The position numbers and the translations under genes were made by a program. From Flavobacteriales bacterium UBA972 (GTDB lineage Bacteria > Bacteroidota > Bacteroidia > Flavobacteriales > Schleiferiaceae), in assembly GCA_002292855.1 (NCBI GenBank), contig DBBY01000056.1, positions 1 to 9,962 on the forward strand: DNA of 9,962 nucleotides. The letters run 5' to 3'. Below the pieces are notes generated by a model. That model saw nothing but the letters and a program-made list of their open reading frames with translations. It searched no databases and had not been told where the DNA came from. Of the stretch, positions 5,394 through 9,962 are shown one piece after another; position 1 is the stretch's first letter, and every line of letters begins with the position of its first letter.

Positions 5394-6350
5394 ATGGAAT
5401 ACCTAGATTTTGAAGCCCCCATTCGCGATATTGACGAGCAAATCGCCAAAGCAGAGGCACTTGAGCTTGAAACTGGCGTGTCTATGGCACAGTCCATTGA
5501 CAGCCTCCGCGGCAACCGAGATGATGCCTACCGAGCGCTTTTTGACAACCTGACTGCCTGGCAAAGGGTACAGCTCAGTCGGCACCCCAACCGCCCCTAT
5601 ACCCTTGCCTATATTGATGCAATGACGGGCGGGCGCTTTACCGAACTGCACGGCGACCGATTCGTGAAAGACGACAAGGCTATGGTCGGAGGCTGGGGCT
5701 GGCTTGACAACGAGTCCTTCATGTTCGTTGGGCAGCAAAAGGGTATCAACACCAAAATGCGGCAGCTCCGCAACTTCGGCATGGCCAATCCAGACGGCTA
5801 CCGCAAGGCATTGCGCCTTTTTAAGCAGGCCGAGAAGTTTGGCCGCCCCATCGTAACCTTAATCGATACGCCGGGTGCATTCCCAGGCCTCGAGGCCGAA
5901 GAGCGCGGCCAGGGCGAGGCTATAGCCCGCAGCATCATGGAGATGACCCGCCTCAAGGTGCCGGTGATTTGCATTATTGTAGGCGAAGGTGCCTCGGGAG
6001 GCGCCCTTGGTATTGGGGTGGGCGACCGCGTTCTTATGCTGGAGAATACTTGGTACTCCGTAATCAGCCCAGAGTCCTGCTCCTCCATCCTGTGGCGCAG
6101 TTGGGACTTCAAAACCACTGCCGCAGAGGCCCTTAAACTAACCGCCAAAGACATGCTCTCCAACGGACTCATCGACGGCATTGTACCCGAACCCCTAGGC
6201 GGAGCCCACCGCGATCCTGCGGCCATGTTTGCCGCACTCAAGTCCGAAATTCTGAAGCACTACCACGACCTAAAAGGTTTGGACCCCATTGATCGAGTGG
6301 CCCTTCGAATGGAGAAATTCAGCAGCATGGGCGTCTACGAGATCGCCTAA
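5394..6350 (+). CDS. accA: Acetyl-CoA carboxylase carboxyltransferase subunit alpha
   Basis: The product is 318 aa, the normal length. With AccD it forms the alpha2-beta2 carboxyltransferase that moves CO2 from carboxybiotin (on AccB) to acetyl-CoA, making malonyl-CoA for fatty-acid synthesis in the cytoplasm. The N-terminal helical part MEYLDFEAPIRDIDEQIAK (1-19) is typical. The crotonase-like core shows LHGDRFVKDD (85-94), IDTPGAFPGLEAEERGQGEA (157-176), GEGASGGALGIGVGDRVLMLE (197-217) with the glycine-rich oxyanion-hole region, and WYSVISPESCSSILW (220-234). ATG 5394 matches the family start. A TAnnTTTG box lies 19 bases upstream. Its stop is 11 bp before dnaB, so the two are probably one transcript. 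Nothing is missing or odd in the catalytic region. Confidence 0.98.
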   Translation: MEYLDFEAPIRDIDEQIAKAEALELETGVSMAQSIDSLRGNRDDAYRALFDNLTAWQRVQLSRHPNRPYTLAYIDAMTGGRFTELHGDRFVKDDKAMVGGWGWLDNESFMFVGQQKGINTKMRQLRNFGMANPDGYRKALRLFKQAEKFGRPIVTLIDTPGAFPGLEAEERGQGEAIARSIMEMTRLKVPVICIIVGEGASGGALGIGVGDRVLMLENTWYSVISPESCSSILWRSWDFKTTAAEALKLTAKDMLSNGLIDGIVPEPLGGAHRDPAAMFAALKSEILKHYHDLKGLDPIDRVALRMEKFSSMGVYEIA

Positions 6351-6361
6351 TTTCAATCCCG

Positions 6362-7882
6362 ATGGAAGCAAACCAACCCAGCAGCCCTAGGCCGGCAGCG
6401 CGCAGGCCCGCCGGAACCCTGTCCCTGCCTTTGTCCGGCGGCAAGCTTCCGCCCCAGGCTACGGAGCTCGAAGAGGCTGTGCTCGGGTCCCTCATGATTG
6501 ACCGCAATGCGCTTTCTAAAGTCATTGACATCCTCACGCCTGAGACCTTTTACCTTGAGTCGCACCAGTTGATTTTCTCGGCCGTCAAGGACCTGTTTGG
6601 GGCCTCGGAGGCGGTAGACATTTTAACGGTGGCGCAGCTGCTTCGCAAGGGTGGCAACCTGGACCGCGTGGGCGGAGAATCCAAGCTCATCAACCTTAGC
6701 ACTCGAGTATCGTCGTCGGCACACATCGAGTACCACGCTCGAATTGTAGTTCAGAAGCACATTCAGCGCGAACTCATTCGCATCTCCAACGAGCTCATTG
6801 AACAGGCCTACGACGAGGCTACGGACGTTCTCGATTTGCTCGACAACGCCGAGCAATCGCTCTTCAGCGTTTCGCAAGGAAACCTCAAGCGCAACTACGA
6901 GTCTTCGTTAAACCTGGTGAAGCAGGCGCTGGACCGAATTTCTGCCATCTCGCAGCGAGAAGGTCTGTCGGGCGTTCCGAGCGGATTTCGCGAGGTGGAT
7001 CGCGTAACCTCCGGCTGGCAAAACTCCGACCTCATCATTTTGGCCGCGCGCCCGGGAATGGGTAAAACAGCCTTTGCCTTGAGCATGGCCCGCAACATGG
7101 CCCTTGACCACAAGATCCCTGTGGCCCTGTTTAGCCTTGAAATGTCGTCGATTCAGCTCATAACGCGCATGATTTCGTCAGAAACAGGCATTGGAGCCGA
7201 GAAGCTTCGCCGCGGAAACCTCGACACCACCGAATGGGCGCAGCTGACCTCCAAGGTTAAAGGCCTTCAAGACGCTCCCTTGTTCATCGACGACACGCCT
7301 GGGCTGAGCATTTTTGATCTTCGTGCCAAATGCCGTCGCCTCGCTTCGCAGCACCAGATCGGAGTGATTGTTATTGACTACCTCCAGCTCATGACCGCGG
7401 GCAATTCCAAGGCAGGCGGAAACCGTGAACAAGAGATTTCGTCGATTTCACGCGCCCTAAAATCGATAGCCAAAGAGCTCGACATACCCGTCATTGCCCT
7501 TTCGCAGCTGTCGCGGGCCGTAGAAACCCGTGGCGGATCCAAGCGGCCCCTTCTCTCTGACCTCAGGGAATCCGGAGCCATCGAGCAGGATGCCGACATT
7601 GTGTCCTTTATCTATCGCCCGGAGTACTATAAAATCCACGAGTGGGACGACGACCAAACGCCTTCTGACGGGCAGGCCGAGCTCATTATTGCCAAGCACC
7701 GAAACGGATCGCTAGAGAACATTCGACTGCGCTTCGAGGGCAGCATGGCCCGTTTCTCCGACATTGTCGCCGGAGGCTACCGTGCCAAGGGTTCGGGCTC
7801 CGACGGAGGCGATAATTCCATATTTGAGTCCAAGATGAACCGCGTGGAGCCTCGCGAAAACGACGAGTACGAACCGTTCTAA
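6362..7882 (+). CDS. dnaB: Replicative DNA helicase DnaB
   Basis: The product is 506 aa. It is the hexameric 5'-3' helicase at the replication fork, interacting with primase and the clamp-loader complex. After a proline- and arginine-rich N-terminal tail (about 1-30), the DnaB N-terminal domain runs from LPPQATELEEAVLGSLMIDR (29-48) to about 135. A linker (about 170-210) precedes the RecA-like domain. Walker A is ARPGMGKT (229-236), Walker B is VIVIDYLQLM (335-344), and PLLSDLRESGAIEQDADIV (396-414) with AKHRNG (444-449, Arg447 as finger) completes the site. The short tail after 470 is acidic and variable, ending DEYEPF. No intein is present, although DnaB is a common intein host. ATG 6362 lies 11 bp after accA, so they are probably co-transcribed. 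The gene converges on the porin gene with only 6 bp between stops. Confidence 0.98.
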   Translation: MEANQPSSPRPAARRPAGTLSLPLSGGKLPPQATELEEAVLGSLMIDRNALSKVIDILTPETFYLESHQLIFSAVKDLFGASEAVDILTVAQLLRKGGNLDRVGGESKLINLSTRVSSSAHIEYHARIVVQKHIQRELIRISNELIEQAYDEATDVLDLLDNAEQSLFSVSQGNLKRNYESSLNLVKQALDRISAISQREGLSGVPSGFREVDRVTSGWQNSDLIILAARPGMGKTAFALSMARNMALDHKIPVALFSLEMSSIQLITRMISSETGIGAEKLRRGNLDTTEWAQLTSKVKGLQDAPLFIDDTPGLSIFDLRAKCRRLASQHQIGVIVIDYLQLMTAGNSKAGGNREQEISSISRALKSIAKELDIPVIALSQLSRAVETRGGSKRPLLSDLRESGAIEQDADIVSFIYRPEYYKIHEWDDDQTPSDGQAELIIAKHRNGSLENIRLRFEGSMARFSDIVAGGYRAKGSGSDGGDNSIFESKMNRVEPRENDEYEPF

Positions 7883-7888
7883 TCGATT

Positions 7889-9712
7889 CTACTCAAACAT
7901 TCGCCAGCGCAGGAACCAGCGCAGCGAGGCCGGCGTAACCGGATAATTTTGAGCAATAAAGAGCGTATTGGGAATCCATCCCTGGTTGGCATTCTGGGCT
8001 AAAACGCCCAATTGGGCTTCGCCAATTTGAACCGAAACCGCAGCGTGAAGCATTCCACCGGCCGGCATCACGTCTTCTGCTTCCGAGCGGCCAAAAATTC
8101 CTTTCTCGGCGATCCAAACGGGCCGCTGCCAGCCGCCGCTCCAAGCCTGAGCCCTAAATTCGAGCCGGAGCGTCATTCCGGAGCCCCTGGTATTCAGCCT
8201 TCGCTCGTATGAAAGCAATGCCTCTCCAAAGGCGGGAGCAATGGCCAGCTGCTTGGTCGAGGCATAGCGAAGTTGGAGCATACCCTCTGCCGTCCAATAG
8301 GGGCTAATGGCAATTTTGGGATTCCAATTCGCACCAAGAACAGCCCAACTAGGTCTGAGTGTCCACTCGTAGTCGGGCGAATCCCATTGTCCTACTGATA
8401 AAACCTGATCGCTCGTGCTGAACTGCGCACTGGCCGAAACAGCCAAGGAGAGCTGGATCAGGGTATTGAAGCGCTGCACGAAATTTACGGCATCACCTTC
8501 CCAAGGAAGAGCCCAACGCCTTTGGGCCTCCGTGCGCAGCCATGACGACTCCGCGCGCTTGCGGTCGTAGCGCAGCCAGAGGCTTTGACCCAGAAGATCT
8601 CCGTCCAAGCGAAGGTCGTTTTGGCGACCCTTCCATTCCCAGGTTCCCACCGGAGTCCATGCTGGAATTCCTGACCGGTTAGTCCAAGCGCTATCCTGCC
8701 AATTCCTAGCAGAAAAAGTCCGCAGCCCCAAAGACCATGACGCACGAATTCGGGGCAGAACATCCTGTTCGCTAATCCCTCTAAATCCAGGCTCCGACCA
8801 CATAGACGATGTGCTGGAGACCAAGCGCAGGTCCAAGGATTGGTACTGAAGGGAGTCCACGCCTGCGCTGGGTCCCCCAAATCCCGATTCAGCAAGGCTG
8901 TAGTCAAGCCGAATCCCAATCCGCGAAGAAGACTGAAGCAATTCCATGCGGGTCCTAAAACCCCTAGTACTGCGATCGACCCTGCTCCAGCGCGTACTTA
9001 CCAAGGCTCGATTAGGCTGCCATTGCAGCGGATCGGTAAGCTGCGCAGCGTTGACAATCCCACCGGATTCCCCGTCTTGGGTTCGCTGGGACTCGACCTG
9101 CACTCGGTAGCAGTACCGGTTTGCAGAGTCCCTACCCCAAAATGCGGCCTGCAAGCGATCGCCAAAATGATCCTCGGTCGCAAGTCCGCCCGTCATCTGA
9201 AGCCGACGGAAGTCCACCCAAAAATGCCTGTAGTAGGTTGGCGAAGCACTCACCGTAACGCCAAAATCCTGCCCCCGGCCATGGGCGGACTCTCCCTGCC
9301 AATCCACAATGGGTAATGGTCCCTTTCTAAGTCGCCACTCGTCAAAATCACCGCGAAGAAGCCGATGACCAATACCAAACGGACTTTGTATTGCCGAAAC
9401 CCTGGAATCACCAATCAATCCCGTCGAAAAATCCCAGATCGCAGACCCAAGCGCACTCACCGGAACCCTACCCGACTCCAAGGGAACGCGCACCACCCGG
9501 TCAAGAGCAGCCTGCGAAACCAAAAAAGAACCAGAGTGCCAAACCTGTACCCGGTCAGGCTTAGGCCTAAGGGTATCGTGCATCGAAACCACAACGGTCG
9601 TAGAATCAACCCGCGAATCACTAGACTGCGCATGGGCTGAAGAAGCCAAAACTCCAAAAAACAACAAAGCCGCAACAGCGCGAATCGGGCTATAGCGGCA
9701 ATGTGAATTCAT
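7889..9712 (-). CDS. Putative porin (Porin_10-like), outer-membrane beta-barrel protein
   Basis: The product is 607 aa. It starts with a signal peptide: a basic start, the hydrophobic core AVAALLFFGVLASS, then AHA cleaved before QSS (about residue 28). The mature protein alternates polar and aromatic residues in many short strands, as in a beta barrel. Features resembling the Bacteroidota putative-porin family (Porin_10, PF14121) include HRLLRGDFDEWRLRKGPLPI near 116-135, FGVTVSASPTYYRHFWVDFRRLQMTG (about 150-175), VESQRTQDGESGGIVN (206-221) and the closing AQNYPVTPASLRWFLRWRMF. This is from memory of family patterns, so the exact family needs a profile search. The last residue is Glu after a penultimate Phe, where a terminal aromatic is usual. 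I chose ATG 9712; the frame extends to a TTG at 9754, but that lies inside the rRNA terminator hairpin. A near-consensus -7 box lies 5 bases upstream. Confidence 0.8.
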   Translation of the reverse strand: MNSHCRYSPIRAVAALLFFGVLASSAHAQSSDSRVDSTTVVVSMHDTLRPKPDRVQVWHSGSFLVSQAALDRVVRVPLESGRVPVSALGSAIWDFSTGLIGDSRVSAIQSPFGIGHRLLRGDFDEWRLRKGPLPIVDWQGESAHGRGQDFGVTVSASPTYYRHFWVDFRRLQMTGGLATEDHFGDRLQAAFWGRDSANRYCYRVQVESQRTQDGESGGIVNAAQLTDPLQWQPNRALVSTRWSRVDRSTRGFRTRMELLQSSSRIGIRLDYSLAESGFGGPSAGVDSLQYQSLDLRLVSSTSSMWSEPGFRGISEQDVLPRIRASWSLGLRTFSARNWQDSAWTNRSGIPAWTPVGTWEWKGRQNDLRLDGDLLGQSLWLRYDRKRAESSWLRTEAQRRWALPWEGDAVNFVQRFNTLIQLSLAVSASAQFSTSDQVLSVGQWDSPDYEWTLRPSWAVLGANWNPKIAISPYWTAEGMLQLRYASTKQLAIAPAFGEALLSYERRLNTRGSGMTLRLEFRAQAWSGGWQRPVWIAEKGIFGRSEAEDVMPAGGMLHAAVSVQIGEAQLGVLAQNANQGWIPNTLFIAQNYPVTPASLRWFLRWRMFE

Positions 9713-9717
9713 AGATG

Positions 9718-9725
9718 CAAATATG
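9718..9725 (-). promoter_or_regulatory. Possible -7 box (CATATTTG) for the porin gene
   Basis: On the minus strand these bases read CATATTTG, five of six defined positions of TAnnTTTG (first T replaced by C). It ends 5 bases before the ATG at 9712, so a start at or near the codon would be expected. The upstream TTTTTTG of the terminator tract is only about 13 bases away, shorter than the usual 17-23 spacing. Because a strong terminator (9741-9768) lies just upstream, the gene needs a promoter in this 28-bp gap or inside the terminator. Confidence 0.4.
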
Positions 9726-9740
9726 GTGCTAATAAAAACA

Positions 9741-9768
9741 AAAAACCCCCGCAAATGCGGGGGTTTTT
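9741..9768 (-). terminator. Near-symmetrical rho-independent terminator after the 5S rRNA gene
   Basis: AAAAA, then CCCCCGC, loop AAAT, GCGGGGG and TTTTT form a 7-bp GC stem with a 4-base loop (an extra A-T pair could shrink it). The A tract on one side and the T tract on the other make it work in either direction. It starts a few bases past the 3' end of 5S rRNA and would end the minus-strand rRNA transcript, shielding the porin gene from read-through. Confidence 0.93.
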
Positions 9769-9774
9769 GTATAG

Positions 9775-9882
9775 TTATGGCGGCGACCTACTCTCCCAGC
9801 GTACTAGTACCATCGGCGCAAACGGGCTTAACGACTCTGTTCGGAATGGGAAGAGGTGATCCCCGTTGCAATAACCACCATG
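9775..9882 (-). rRNA. rrf: 5S ribosomal RNA
   Basis: Read on the minus strand, the segment starts CATGGTGGTTATTGCAACGG and contains the 5S hallmarks CCCATTCCGAACAGAG (loop B/helix III), GCGCCGATGGTACTAG and GGGAGAGTAGGTCGCCGCCA. The ends pair: ATGGTGG (9881-9875) with CCGCCAT (9783-9777) forms helix I, with one G-T pair. The length of about 108 nt fits Bacteroidota 5S; the exact ends are uncertain by a few bases. It lies 48 nt after the 23S tail and just before the terminator, in the normal 23S-5S order on the minus strand. Confidence 0.95.
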
Positions 9883-9930
9883 TTTTTACAAGGTTAATTT
9901 GACACACTGGAAGCAACATAAAATATAATC

Positions 9931-9962
9931 CTGGTTCGAATCCACGGGTAATTAGTACTACT
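9931..9962 (-). rRNA. rrl: 23S ribosomal RNA, 3' end only (cut by window edge)
   Basis: The minus strand begins AGTAGTACTAATTACCCGTG, the conserved close of bacterial 23S rRNA (compare E. coli GGTACTAATGAACCGTGAGG). Counting 27 nt from TACTAAT, as in E. coli, puts the mature 3' end near 9931. The rest of the gene lies beyond the window. The remaining 48 nt to 5S (9883-9930) are A/T-rich spacer with no tRNA. Confidence 0.88.

Noticed and set aside
9713..9754. Porin start at TTG 9754
   Set aside because: That start lies inside the rRNA terminator hairpin, and the added residues would precede a good signal peptide that already begins at ATG 9712.
9925..9950. tRNA-like T-arm (GGTTCGAATCC) on the + strand near the right edge
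   Set aside because: There is no acceptor stem, D-arm or anticodon arm around it, one T-stem pair fails, and the same bases read on the minus strand are the 3' end of 23S rRNA.
1..9962. An undescribed multi-gene system
   Set aside because: Every gene longer than a few hundred bases is either a recognisable housekeeping gene or a known type of transporter, porin or glycosyltransferase. There is no cluster of unknown genes, no recombinase and no foreign-looking segment.

Overview
The window is a housekeeping stretch of a Bacteroidota chromosome, most likely from the Flavobacteriales/Cryomorphaceae-like part of the phylum with fairly high GC. This rests on the close Bacteroidota character of Tgt, LptF/G, AccA and DnaB, on a Porin_10-type outer-membrane protein, and on promoter boxes of the Bacteroidota form TAnnTTTG. 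The placement comes from recalled family features and not from a database search.

Layout, left to right: the 3' end of a proline-catabolism dehydrogenase gene (pruA, + strand, 1-237) converges on a minus-strand pair, a membrane-anchored GT2-type glycosyltransferase (888-2072) followed by rsmG (292-888). The 54-bp gap between pruA and rsmG is almost entirely a 7-bp tandem repeat. The glycosyltransferase gene is divergent from tgt (+, GTG start at 2119) across a 46-bp region holding one TAnnTTTG box in each direction. From tgt onward five + strand genes follow closely: tgt (queuosine tRNA modification), an LptF/LptG permease (LPS export), an EamA/DMT transporter, accA (fatty-acid synthesis) and dnaB (replicative helicase). 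Gaps are 58, 25, 48 and 11 bp. A clear promoter box precedes accA, so accA-dnaB may be its own unit.

dnaB converges, with only 6 bp between stops, on a minus-strand putative porin (7889-9712). Beyond the porin's start lies the end of an rRNA operon on the minus strand: the 23S 3' tail (about 9931-9962), a spacer, 5S (about 9775-9882) and a strong near-symmetrical terminator (9741-9768).

I found no phage, defence, secretion or biosynthetic cluster, no CRISPR array and no insertion sequence, and nothing that looks like an undescribed multi-gene system. The items most worth a second look are: promoter boxes so close to start codons that leaderless mRNAs are implied; a glycosyltransferase that has lost several canonical acidic and QxxRW-type residues; a Tgt lacking the three zinc-binding cysteines; and the heptamer repeat between pruA and rsmG.
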